A stretch of 64,000 bases of DNA from Arsenophonus apicola (GTDB lineage Bacteria; Pseudomonadota; Gammaproteobacteria; Enterobacterales; Enterobacteriaceae). Shown in pieces: positions 28,534 through 36,781 of the stretch. The stretch covers positions 2,356,001-2,420,000 of the forward strand of contig NZ_CP084222.1 of assembly GCF_020268605.1 (NCBI RefSeq), read 5' to 3'. A program made the translations under genes and the position numbers. The notes below the pieces were generated by a model. That model saw nothing but the letters and a program-made list of their open reading frames with translations, ran no database searches and was not told the origin of the DNA. Positions within the stretch are counted from its first letter, which is position 1. Every line of letters begins with the position of its first letter.

Positions 28534-28785
28534 ATGGCTGCTATTTTTGATCATAATAAAGGCATAAAACTAGATGATGTTGCAGATAAACTAAAAGGCA
28601 TTGCAGATACAACATCTGAAGATGTCAAAAATGCTATTGATGCGCTCAATACTTCCCCAGACAACCCAGCATTAGTGGATGAACTACAGCATAAAATTAA
28701 TAATTGGTCAGCCATTTTTAATATGAATTCAACGATTACCCGCTCAATGCGCGATATGATCCAGAGTATTTTACAAAAAATCTAA
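28534..28785 (+). CDS. sctF: T3SS needle subunit YscF (SctF)
   Basis: Polymerises into the needle. The 83-residue protein has the helix-loop-helix pattern with the conserved turn SPDNPALVDELQHKINNWS and the C-terminal helix NSTITRSMRDMIQSILQKI, close to YscF (87 residues). It is one base after yscE and intact. Confidence 0.95.
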   Translation: MAAIFDHNKGIKLDDVADKLKGIADTTSEDVKNAIDALNTSPDNPALVDELQHKINNWSAIFNMNSTITRSMRDMIQSILQKI

Positions 28786-28792
28786 TATAGCC

Positions 28793-29140
28793 ATGCAAAT
28801 AGAAAAACTATTAATTGAGCTGGCAATTATCGCCATAGAAAAAGAGTTTTTAACGGAAGCTAGTGATATTTATGGCTGGCTAAAACAATTAGATGAAAAA
28901 TATCTAGAATCAGCATTACTGATAAAAATACTTATTTTGCTGCGTCAGGAGCAATATCAAACTATTTTAGAGCTGGCACAACAACATCAGCAGCTAAATT
29001 TAATGCCTTTTTTTATTTTATCTGCCCATCAGCTAGGATTAGCCAAAGAGGAAAATGACTTTTTCACTAAACTGGCTATTAATAAAAACCAACATACAGA
29101 TTTAATTAATTTTGCTATAGCGTTAATTGAAAATAAATAA
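28793..29140 (+). CDS. yscG: T3SS needle chaperone subunit YscG
   Basis: A 115-residue helical protein of tetratricopeptide type (LAIIAIEKEFLTEASDIYGWLKQ, LLIKILILLRQEQYQTILELA) directly after the needle gene. It is the partner of YscE and holds the C-terminal helix of SctF. Length and position match YscG/PscG. Intact. Confidence 0.85.
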   Translation: MQIEKLLIELAIIAIEKEFLTEASDIYGWLKQLDEKYLESALLIKILILLRQEQYQTILELAQQHQQLNLMPFFILSAHQLGLAKEENDFFTKLAINKNQHTDLINFAIALIENK

Positions 29141-29146
29141 AATATT

Positions 29147-29323
29147 ATGAAAATAAATAAACATTTTTATCAATACAATTTTGAAATAAAAGAGCAAGTT
29201 ACAGATAATAATCAAATTATCGCTACAACAGATAATATTGCGCTTAAAAAACAGAAAATTTTATTTGATGGATTAATAAAAAACTTAAGTCAACATACTC
29301 ATCAAATTGACAAGGATGAATAA
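29147..29323 (+). CDS. Short ORF in the yscH (yopR) position
   Basis: A 58-residue reading frame (MKINKHFYQYNFEIKEQ at the start, HQIDKDE at the end) lies between yscG and sctI, where relatives carry yscH/pscH, a secreted protein of about 140-165 residues. Its stop TAA shares one base with the sctI ATG, so it is likely translated. I see no firm similarity to YopR. It could be a shortened YscH keeping only the N-terminal secretion signal, or an unrelated lineage-specific gene. Confidence 0.5.
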   Translation: MKINKHFYQYNFEIKEQVTDNNQIIATTDNIALKKQKILFDGLIKNLSQHTHQIDKDE

Positions 29324-29658
29324 TGGATATTAAACAGCTCAATAGCAACATAAAATTTAATTTAGATGAAATTAATCAATCGATAGAAAATGGTAATCCC
29401 ACTAATAATCAATTCGTGACTACATGGAGCTCAACAACGCATGGCGTCAGTTTTATTGAGCAAATAGAAGCAGTACGAAAAAATATGAGTCAAGCAAAAA
29501 GCGAATTTCAGCAAAATATCAATAATGAAGAGTTATCACCGCAAAAATTAATGCAGGTACAGTGGTCGCTGATGCGAATTACCTTACAAGAAGAATTAAT
29601 TGCTAAAACAGCCGGAAAAATCACACAAAGTATGGAAACTTTATTAAAAGCACAATAA
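29323..29658 (+). CDS. sctI: T3SS inner rod protein YscI (SctI)
   Basis: A 111-residue protein (YscI 115) with a polar N-terminal half and a C-terminal helical pair: SPQKLMQVQWSLMRITLQEELIAKTAGKITQSMETLL. This end is the rod-forming part shared by all SctI proteins. It lies before sctJ in the standard order and is intact. It also sets the switch to late substrates together with SctU and SctP. Confidence 0.9.
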   Translation: MDIKQLNSNIKFNLDEINQSIENGNPTNNQFVTTWSSTTHGVSFIEQIEAVRKNMSQAKSEFQQNINNEELSPQKLMQVQWSLMRITLQEELIAKTAGKITQSMETLLKAQ

Positions 29659-29660
29659 AA

Positions 29661-30383
29661 ATGAACAAAACGCCGATTACCTTAACGCTTTTATTATTTC
29701 TGCTGCTAACTGGCTGTAAAACAGATCTCTATACTGGCCTGTCGCAAAAAGAAGCCAATGAGATGTATGCATTACTCAGAAATGAGGGAATTTCTATTCA
29801 TAAAGAAACTGATAAAGAAAATACGATTAAATTGTTGGTTGATGAATCCGACATCGCTCAGGCGACTGAGATCCTAAAGCAGCATGGTTATCCGAGAGAA
29901 GTTTTCTTTTCGTTAAAAGACGTTTTTCCCAAAGACAGTTTGATTTCTTCTCCCGTTGAAGAGCAAGCTCGGCTTAATTTTGTCAAAGAGCAGGCGCTGG
30001 CAAAAACTATATCACAAATAGATGGTGTCCTTAATGCGCGGGTTCACGTGGTGTTGCCGGATAGCAATGACAAAAATAGCCACTCTTCAGCTTCTGTATT
30101 TATAAAATATGCACCCAATGCTCAATTAGACAATTATACTCCACAAATAAAGCGATTAATTAATAACAGTATTGCTGGATTAGAATATGATAGAATTAGC
30201 GTAGCACTGATACCTGGCAATGAAATCTTACCCAGCAATACCTTTAGTCATGATAAGCATTTTTTAGGTATTGAGATTAATGAAAACTCTTATAATAAAT
30301 TTATTATTCTTATTTGTTTACTCATTTTTTTACTTGTCAGCACTAATCTACTGCAATATTTCCTTAATAAAAGGAAATCGTAA
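29661..30383 (+). CDS. sctJ: T3SS inner-membrane ring lipoprotein YscJ (SctJ)
   Basis: The signal peptide ends in the lipobox LLTGC (Cys at residue 19). Then come the two ring-building domains: LYTGLSQKEANEMYALLRNEG and the segment with ARLNFVKEQALAKTISQIDGV and ARVHVVLPDSND. A C-terminal membrane helix (FIILICLLIFLLVSTNLLQYF) ends in a basic tail. The 240-residue length matches YscJ (244). Two bases separate it from sctI. Intact. Confidence 0.95.
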   Translation: MNKTPITLTLLLFLLLTGCKTDLYTGLSQKEANEMYALLRNEGISIHKETDKENTIKLLVDESDIAQATEILKQHGYPREVFFSLKDVFPKDSLISSPVEEQARLNFVKEQALAKTISQIDGVLNARVHVVLPDSNDKNSHSSASVFIKYAPNAQLDNYTPQIKRLINNSIAGLEYDRISVALIPGNEILPSNTFSHDKHFLGIEINENSYNKFIILICLLIFLLVSTNLLQYFLNKRKS

Positions 30384-30389
30384 TAAAAT

Positions 30390-31007
30390 ATGCTGACACT
30401 TTTCCAATTACAATATTGCCCTGCTCTTTATATTAATATTGAAAATTTCCCTAATCTTTGGCAAAAATCACTACAAAGTCTACCTCATTGGCGCCACTCA
30501 AAAAATATAAATAAAATTATTTTTAAACATTATAAATTAAATAACAATATTATAAAAATTGAAAAAAATGAAAATATCGCCCTTTTCCCTGAATATGAAT
30601 TCAATCAAATTTTAGCTTTATTAGGCATAATGTTACATATCAAATCGCTTTCTCATTGTATTAATAGCAAACAAATCGGTATTGTAATTAATGAGATCGG
30701 TAAAGAGAAATAGCGCTTTTGCTTAGCCAATGCGAATTTTATTATTGGTAATTGGCCAGAAGGCTGGCAACAAAAATTACCCCTTGAGATGCATATAAAC
30801 TATTTTCGTCAAGTTGGACTCAATTTTTGGTTAGAAACAATCAACCAAAATAATGTCGATTTAATTAAACGCCTAAAACTACGGTTACCCAAAAAAAAGA
30901 TAGAGAAAAATATCACCCTAGCCGATAAATATAAACCCGCTGCAGAGATATTATGTCAAAAGATAACCAAAGAAGTGAATTTACAATGTTACCATTTACT
31001 CAAATAG
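30390..31007 (+). pseudogene. sctK: T3SS sorting-platform protein YscK (SctK) with an amber codon
   Basis: Cytoplasmic adaptor between the ring and the ATPase stalk complex. The frame from 30390 reads to TAG at 30711-30713 and then stays open in the same frame to 31007. The continuous translation has 205 residues plus the stop site, close to YscK (209). The part after TAG reads RFCLANANFIIGNWPEGWQQ and then the C-terminal half. A single base change explains the break. Identity rests mainly on position between sctJ and sctL, plus length. The end overlaps sctL by 55 bases. Confidence 0.78.
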
Positions 31008-31591
31008 ATGGTCAGATTGAAATTAACGATGAAATAAAAATTTTAAAAAAAAATGATTATCAATCCTATCTTAATGGCCAAGAGTTTATTGATATTGCTA
31101 AACAACATGCTAGAAAAATTGAAAATGATGCGGATAGTATTTATGAAGTTCGTTACACCGCAGGCTGGCAAGAAGGTTTAGCACAATCAACCCAACAACA
31201 AGCAGAAATCATTCATCAAACTTTAATAAATTGCCAAATTTTTTATCAACAAGTTGAAAGCCAATTAGTTAATATCACTATAGAAGCGATGCGAAAAATT
31301 ATTGCTAATTATGAACCTGATGAGCTTTTATATAAAAATATCAGCCAAAATCTTGCACTCGTACATCAACATAAAAAAGTTATCTTACGCATTTCCCCTA
31401 AGCAAGTTAATTTTTTGCAAACTAAATTAATCGAACTACATAAAATACAACCAGAAATTGAGTATATCGATATTGTAGAAGATCCAAGATTAGAAGAGAA
31501 AGATTGTATTTTAGAAACTGAAGTCGGTATGTTAAATGCCACTATTGAGAGTCAACTTAATGCAATAAAGCAAGCCTTACTAGGAAAATAA
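30953..31591 (+). CDS. sctL: T3SS ATPase regulator YscL (SctL)
   Basis: Peripheral stalk (FliH-like) that binds the ATPase SctN. Middle coiled coil with VRYTAGWQEGLAQSTQQQAE, then the C-terminal domain with VILRISPKQVNFLQTK and EDPRLEEKDCILETEVGMLNATIESQLNAI, which is the conserved FliH/YscL ending. 212 residues is normal (YscL 221). It begins inside the end of sctK. Last gene of this operon; intact. Confidence 0.93.
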   Translation: MSKDNQRSEFTMLPFTQIDGQIEINDEIKILKKNDYQSYLNGQEFIDIAKQHARKIENDADSIYEVRYTAGWQEGLAQSTQQQAEIIHQTLINCQIFYQQVESQLVNITIEAMRKIIANYEPDELLYKNISQNLALVHQHKKVILRISPKQVNFLQTKLIELHKIQPEIEYIDIVEDPRLEEKDCILETEVGMLNATIESQLNAIKQALLGK

Positions 31592-32000
31592 GCATTATTT
31601 TAATTAATAGCAATAAGTAAAAATTAAATAATATTATTCTGCGAGCAAAAGTTCATTTTCCACACCCGGCAATGACAAGTGGTAATCAGATTTACAGTAA
31701 ACTTGTTATGAGAAAATTCTTATATTTAGTTTGCTTTTTAATAATTCAAAAAAAAAGATTACTAAATAGTGAATTACTATTTTAGTATAGATATTAATAA
31801 GTTAAATTATCATTTTTAATTCAAATTAATCCAGTAAAATATTAATTGAAATATATTACACTGTTTAGTCAGTGAGTTTAATCAAATAACAACAACCAAA
31901 CATTGCTGGCACAAAAGCATAATTTTATCTATATTGGAAAATTATTAAACTACATTATTTGTTTAATTTAGATAACATGCAAAGCATAATAGGAGAAGGC
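31592..32000. other. Intergenic region sctL - ydiY
   Basis: No gene is seen. The region is very AT-rich and marks the right border of the T3SS locus. No attachment site, tRNA or direct repeat could be found here that would show how the locus was inserted. An in-frame ATG at 31959 could lengthen ydiY, but the ribosome site favours the start at 32001. Confidence 0.45.
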
Positions 32001-32753
32001 ATGATCACCTGTGATAAAAAAGTTTTATGGATGACATTTTTTATTAGCCCACTTGCAATTGGTAATGACAGCTTATTTACCGTTATGGATGATCCTGCAA
32101 CGGCAAAAAAGGATGTTGAAATGTCAATATCAGGTGGTTATCAAGTACAAACAGGAAACTCTAAAAATTCAAACTTAACAGCAAAAACAGCACTAACACT
32201 CTATTCTTCAAACTTAGCTTATAGCTTTTGGGGAAATGCCACCAACAACTCCTCCAATGATCAAAGATCATCGGAAACCTATCAGTTAGGTGCCAGGGCA
32301 AGATACAATTTAACTAAATTTGATTATCTATTCACTCAAGCTAGCTGGTTAACGGATCGGTATAATGGTTTTGATTCTAAAGACGTATTTGCCGTCGGTT
32401 ATGGTCGACAAATCTTTGATGGCCCCATTCATTCACTGAAAGTTGAAGCTGGCCCAAGTGTTAGATATGAACATTTTACTGATGGTGGCCATGAAATAAC
32501 AGGATTAGGTTACATTGGTGCCAACTATGAATGGAAAATTAGTGACAATACTAAATTCAAACAAGGTATATCATTTTTTACCCGACTCAGTAATGACTCT
32601 TCCGCTATTTCAGAAACTGCTTTGCAAGTTGCCATGAGTGAACGCCTGTCACTTAATTTGATTTACAATGTTAACTGGAATGATAATCCTCCACTCTCGG
32701 CTCCAAAACGGATCAGTACCAAAACATCCATTCAACTAGGTTATGCATTCTGA
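32001..32753 (+). CDS. ydiY: YdiY family outer-membrane protein (DUF481)
   Basis: Predicted small outer-membrane beta-barrel, called salt-induced in some species. The start at 32001 has a strong AGGAGAAGG ribosome site. A signal peptide ends near AIG/NDS. The mature protein follows E. coli YdiY block by block: SLFTVMDDPATAKK, YSFWGNATNNSSNDQRSSE, LFTQASWLTDRYNGF, GYGRQIFDGPIHS and LNLIYNVNWNDNPPLSAP, ending in aromatic Phe (LGYAF), as barrels do. Function unproven. Confidence 0.92.
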   Translation: MITCDKKVLWMTFFISPLAIGNDSLFTVMDDPATAKKDVEMSISGGYQVQTGNSKNSNLTAKTALTLYSSNLAYSFWGNATNNSSNDQRSSETYQLGARARYNLTKFDYLFTQASWLTDRYNGFDSKDVFAVGYGRQIFDGPIHSLKVEAGPSVRYEHFTDGGHEITGLGYIGANYEWKISDNTKFKQGISFFTRLSNDSSAISETALQVAMSERLSLNLIYNVNWNDNPPLSAPKRISTKTSIQLGYAF

Positions 32754-32815
32754 TGTATATATTAGCCATACTCATTTATTAACAAACTTGTTTTATGAGT
32801 AATTAATAAAATAAT

Positions 32816-32843
32816 AAATAGACCTATCTAATTAGGTCTATTT
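32816..32843. terminator. Bidirectional terminator ydiY / SDR
   Basis: AAATAGACCTA, a six-base loop TCTAAT and TAGGTCTATTT form a perfect 11-bp stem with A/T runs on both sides, between two converging genes. Confidence 0.8.
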
Positions 32844-32852
32844 AAAAAATCA

Positions 32853-33593
32853 TTAAAATTCTTGCCGAGTTGGACGAAATAAAATTTCATCAATATCAAC
32901 ATTTTCTGGTTGTTTTATAGCAAAAATTACCGCTCTATCATAGGAATCGGCAGGAATAGCATAATCGTGATAAAAAGATCGCATCCTGGCAGCGATATCT
33001 GGATCAGTAATACTATCAAGTAACTCACTCGTGATTGCTCCTGGCGAAATCACGGTTGTCCTAATATGATAGGGTATCATTTCTTGACGCAAACCTTCCG
33101 AGATCACCCGCACCGCCGCCTTGCTAGCTGAATAAACTGCACTGCCTGGTTTTACCTTATGGCCTGCAACTGATGATGTATTAATAATATGGCCACTCAT
33201 CTGTTTTTTCATATAGGGTAACGCTGCTGCTATGCCATAAAGCACACCTTTTAAATTAATATCGATCATCTCATTCCATTCACTAATATGACAATCCTCT
33301 AACAGTGATTGCGGCATAATACCGGCATTATTAACTATTACATCAATTCGGTTATACAAACTAATGGCTCGATCAACTAATGCCTGCACTTGTTCAGGTT
33401 TCGTCACATCGGTTGGGACAACAGCTTCTTTATCAAGATTTAATTCTTCGGCTAATGATTGCAACCGATCTAGACGACGCGCCCCTAAAACCAGCCTGGC
33501 GCCTTCTTTGACTAAATGGCGAGCCAACTCTTCACCTATTCCACTACTTGCTCCGACCACGACAATAACTTTATTTGCAATTCCTCGTGTCAT
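32853..33593 (-). CDS. Short-chain dehydrogenase/reductase (classical SDR)
   Basis: NAD(P)-dependent oxidoreductase of 246 residues. Cofactor motif GASSGIG at residues about 14-20, with Arg-Arg (GARRLDRL) after the second strand, which favours NADPH. NNAG motif, INTSSVAG with the catalytic Ser, and YSASKAA with the catalytic Tyr and Lys. The substrate cannot be told. AAAGGAT lies upstream on the minus strand as a ribosome site. Intact and monocistronic. Confidence 0.88.
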   Translation of the reverse strand: MTRGIANKVIVVVGASSGIGEELARHLVKEGARLVLGARRLDRLQSLAEELNLDKEAVVPTDVTKPEQVQALVDRAISLYNRIDVIVNNAGIMPQSLLEDCHISEWNEMIDINLKGVLYGIAAALPYMKKQMSGHIINTSSVAGHKVKPGSAVYSASKAAVRVISEGLRQEMIPYHIRTTVISPGAITSELLDSITDPDIAARMRSFYHDYAIPADSYDRAVIFAIKQPENVDIDEILFRPTRQEF

Positions 33594-34379
33594 AATCTTT
33601 ATCCTTTTTTATAAACTCTTCATTAGGATGCTTGTCTCAGCAGTTGACCGTTTTTTAATTTAATCTATTGAAAAAATATTTTTATGAGCCATCAAGCGGC
33701 GCTATATCTTAAGGTTTCATATCTAACTGAAATAAATAGTGCAGATAAAAATAATCAATGCCTTAATGTGTTCAGCACCTTATTGTTTAACCACCGTATT
33801 TATCTCTAAGAAAATTTTGCCATCGATTGAATCCTTGCTTGTTAGATAAAAGATAACCTGTAATGAACATTCGTTAATTCTAACTATAGTAAAAAATAGG
33901 CCACTGATGTTTGATAAAAGGAATAAAAACGCTAGCACACCTATCGCAACCACTTGATTTATTTTTATACAAAAATAATATGCCATCATTTACATAAAAT
34001 AAGATTAATATTTTATTTTTTTACAAAAATAAAAACCTTATTATCTATTTAGCTTTATTATCTGTAATTATATAAAAACAATTAATTAAAAAAAATGATA
34101 TTATTTTCACATCAATAACAGATAAACTTTTAATATTAAGCCAACTTGTTTTTAACTATAATAATAATCTACTACTCAACTTAATTTAATCGAAAATACT
34201 ATTAATCATGATCAATAAAATAACAAATATTGTTTTTTGATAATATTTCAAATAATCCTTTTATTCACTTTTCGTAAAAAGTGTAAATAACTACTTTGCT
34301 CACTGTGCTAAGTATTTTTTATTTTGTGATCCCTATCACTAGCCCTACTGTATAAGCAATGATACTGTGACTAAATAAA
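33594..34379. other. Long AT-rich spacer upstream of agaR
   Basis: No firm gene. One minus-strand frame (33989-33780) would give a 69-residue product with a hydrophobic N-terminal segment and then NECSLQVIFYLTSKD. It has a faint look of a small membrane regulator fragment but no ribosome site, so I do not call it. The part near the agaR end holds operator-like motifs, listed separately. Confidence 0.4.
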
Positions 34380-34620
34380 ATATCTTTCGTTTTAATTGTG
34401 CATGTTTTTTTATCAAACGCCATATTATCTGGTTTAAATTTCATTAATAAAAAAATCAACACAATATTATTACTTTCGATATTTCATAAATCGAAAGTAA
34501 TTTAAGCCCAATATTCTATAAAAATGAACTTTAATCAGGATCACAGTTTCGTTTACTTGCTTTTGTTGTAATTACTAATGCGTTGTTTGTGCAATTAACT
34601 TTAGTTTCTATTGTTTACCA
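34380..34620 (+). promoter_or_regulatory. Cluster of AgaR-operator-like motifs
   Basis: Four stretches resemble the T-rich AgaR operator I recall from E. coli (core TTTCRTTTYRTTTY). They are CTTTCGTTTTAATTG at about 34384, CTTTCGATATTTCAT at about 34473, GTTTCGTTTACTTGC at 34546 and CTTTAGTTTCTATTG at about 34600. The second lies within a perfect 12-bp inverted repeat (ATTACTTTCGAT at 34469-34480 and its complement at 34490-34501). They precede agaR by 30-270 bases. Autoregulation by AgaR is the inferred function. Confidence 0.45.
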
Positions 34621-34650
34621 CCACGATTTAATAACGTAACAGGAGTTTAA

Positions 34651-35424
34651 ATGAGTACTGATACAATAAAACGCCGAGAAACTATTATCGACATGCTTTA
34701 CCATAATGGTAGTGTAAAAGTTGCAACCCTTAGCCAGCGTTTTAATGTCTCCCTAGTGACCATTCGTAATGATTTGCGTTATTTAGAAAAAAAAGGCTGT
34801 GCCTTACGCTCGTATGGTGGCGCAATGGCAAATAATAAATTTGCTTTTGACCGACCTTTTCAAATAAAAGGTCAAATAGATAGAGCACTAAAAATATTGA
34901 TCGCAGCAAAAGCCGCTGAGTTTGTCCAAGATGGCGATTCATTAATTCTCGACTCAGGCTCAACAACTGCTGAAATGGTGCCTTTTTTACGTAATCACCA
35001 TGCGTTGGTGGTTATGACCAATGCGCTTAATATCGCTTACGAATTAGCCAATTTTGAGCAAATTGATGTGATGGTTCTAGGCGGAAATACACGTAAAAAC
35101 TCCTACTCAATTTATGGTTCTGTGGCAGAACAACAACTAACTCAATATCGTTTCAATACCTTGTTTCTTGGGGTTGATGGTTTTGATCTTGAAGCCGGCA
35201 TCACAACCCCTCATCCAGGCGAGGCCCATCTTAATCGTATTATGTGTGATGTTGCACAGCAGATTATTGCTGTAACAGATGGCAGTAAATTTGGCCGTAA
35301 GAGCTTTTGTTTAATTTGTGAAACAAAGCAGATTCATCATCTTATTACTGATAGCCGGATCCCACAACAGTATCGAGAAAAACTGGCTGAACTTGGGGTT
35401 AATGTCATTATTGTCGACGAATAA
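34651..35424 (+). CDS. agaR: DeoR-family repressor AgaR
   Basis: Controls GalNAc/galactosamine use. The N-terminal winged helix-turn-helix has VATLSQRFNVSLVTIRNDL and YLEKKG; the C-terminal sugar-phosphate sensing domain has ILDSGSTTAEMV, MTNALNIAYELA, NTLFLGVDGFDLEAGITTP and VTDGSKFGRKSF. These track E. coli AgaR. AGGAG lies 7 bases ahead of the ATG. It heads the aga operon, 55 bases before kbaZ. Confidence 0.93.
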   Translation: MSTDTIKRRETIIDMLYHNGSVKVATLSQRFNVSLVTIRNDLRYLEKKGCALRSYGGAMANNKFAFDRPFQIKGQIDRALKILIAAKAAEFVQDGDSLILDSGSTTAEMVPFLRNHHALVVMTNALNIAYELANFEQIDVMVLGGNTRKNSYSIYGSVAEQQLTQYRFNTLFLGVDGFDLEAGITTPHPGEAHLNRIMCDVAQQIIAVTDGSKFGRKSFCLICETKQIHHLITDSRIPQQYREKLAELGVNVIIVDE

Positions 35425-35479
35425 CGCCCTATTGATTTAATTCTAAAGATAAATATACATCAGCTAGCAGGGAAATATT

Positions 35480-36781
35480 ATGCAGTCGCTATTACAACTG
35501 ATTCATCGTCACAAAGCAGGTGACGCAGTCGGGATCTATTCGGTCTGTTCCGCCCACCCTTGGGTATTAGAAAGTGCTTTACAGGTTGCAAAAGAAAGAA
35601 AAACAGCAGTATTAATTGAAGCTACTTCTAATCAAGTAAATCAATTTGGCGGCTATACTGGCATGCAGCCGAGAGATTTTCGCGATAAAATATTTGACAT
35701 CGCTAATAAACTAGATTTTCCCACCCAACAAATTTGGCTAGGGGGTGATCATCTAGGGCCTAATGTCTGGCAGGAACATAGTGCAGAACAAGCCATGACA
35801 TTTTCAGAAACACTGATCTATGACTATGTCAAAGCAGGATTTCGAAAAATTCATCTTGATTGTTCAATGCCTTGTGCTGATGATGTAGCACCTTTAACCG
35901 ACGAAATTGTTGCTCAGCGAGCAGCCCGTTTGTGCGCAGTGGCAGAGCGTAGTTGGCGAGAAAATGGCGGTGAAGCACCGGTTTACGTTATTGGTACTGA
36001 GGTTCCTACCCCTGGTGGCATTAAATCAGCACTTACCCAAGTGCAAATCACATCAGCTAAAGCCGCCGCCACGACCCTTAATATTCATCAAAACGCTTGG
36101 CACAATGCAGGACTCATCGACGTTTGGCCTAGAGTCATCGCTTTAGTTGTTCAACCAGGCGTTGAATTTAGCCATCACCAAGTAGAACACTATCAAGTAG
36201 AAAAAGCGAAAGCACTTAGCCATTATATTGAAAGCCATCCTCATATCGTTTACGAAGCCCACTCAACAGATTATCAAACACCACAAAGCTATCAAGATTT
36301 GGTACGCGATCATTTTGCTATTTTAAAAGTGGGGCCGGCATTAACCTTTGCCCTGCGCGAAGGCCTGTTTGCACTTGATAAATTAGATCGTGAATGGAAT
36401 GGAAAACAGCTTGCCGCATACCTCAGTGAAACCCTTGAACAAGTGATGCTTGAACAACCAAAGCGCTGGCAGCTTTATTACCAAGGCAGTGCACATCAGC
36501 AATATATTGATCGCCAATACAGTTTAAGTGATCGCATTCGCTATTATTGGACAAATCCTAAAGTCGAGGCAGCAGTTGAAAAGTTATTAACCAACTTACG
36601 CCAGCGTCCAGTGCCCCTCTCGATGTTAAGCCAATATCTACCAGAACAAAGGGCAGCCATTAATGCAGGTCGCTTATCAGCGACTGATCCAAAAGAGTGG
36701 GTAAAGGATAAAATTCGTTCGGTATTAATGCATTATGCCAGCGCTTGTGAGACAAAAACAGAAGGAGCCATTGTATTATGA
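35480..36781 (+). CDS. kbaZ: Tagatose-1,6-bisphosphate aldolase subunit KbaZ (AgaZ)
   Basis: The KbaZ/GatZ subunit stabilises and activates the catalytic KbaY. The protein of 433 residues has IYSVCSAHPWVLESAL, IEATSNQVNQFGGYTGM, WLGGDHLGPNVWQ, LDCSMPCADD, YVIGTEVPTPGG and KVGPALTFALREGLFAL, all typical of the family. The stop overlaps the agaS start (ATGA), so the two are probably coupled. Intact. Confidence 0.95.
   Translation: MQSLLQLIHRHKAGDAVGIYSVCSAHPWVLESALQVAKERKTAVLIEATSNQVNQFGGYTGMQPRDFRDKIFDIANKLDFPTQQIWLGGDHLGPNVWQEHSAEQAMTFSETLIYDYVKAGFRKIHLDCSMPCADDVAPLTDEIVAQRAARLCAVAERSWRENGGEAPVYVIGTEVPTPGGIKSALTQVQITSAKAAATTLNIHQNAWHNAGLIDVWPRVIALVVQPGVEFSHHQVEHYQVEKAKALSHYIESHPHIVYEAHSTDYQTPQSYQDLVRDHFAILKVGPALTFALREGLFALDKLDREWNGKQLAAYLSETLEQVMLEQPKRWQLYYQGSAHQQYIDRQYSLSDRIRYYWTNPKVEAAVEKLLTNLRQRPVPLSMLSQYLPEQRAAINAGRLSATDPKEWVKDKIRSVLMHYASACETKTEGAIVL

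Noticed and set aside
12678..31007. Programmed ribosomal frameshifting or general amber readthrough as the explanation for all broken T3SS genes
   Set aside because: The breaks occur at different kinds of sites without a common slippery heptamer, and TAG also serves as a normal stop (for example of exsB and toxin copy A). Ordinary mutation or sequencing error is simpler.
31592..32000. Attachment site, tRNA or insertion-sequence end at the right T3SS border
   Set aside because: I found no tRNA, direct repeat matching the left border, or transposase remnant anywhere in the window.
33780..33989. A 69-residue minus-strand ORF with a hydrophobic N-terminal segment
   Set aside because: No ribosome site, no neighbour in an operon and only a vague likeness to small membrane regulators; not enough to call a gene.
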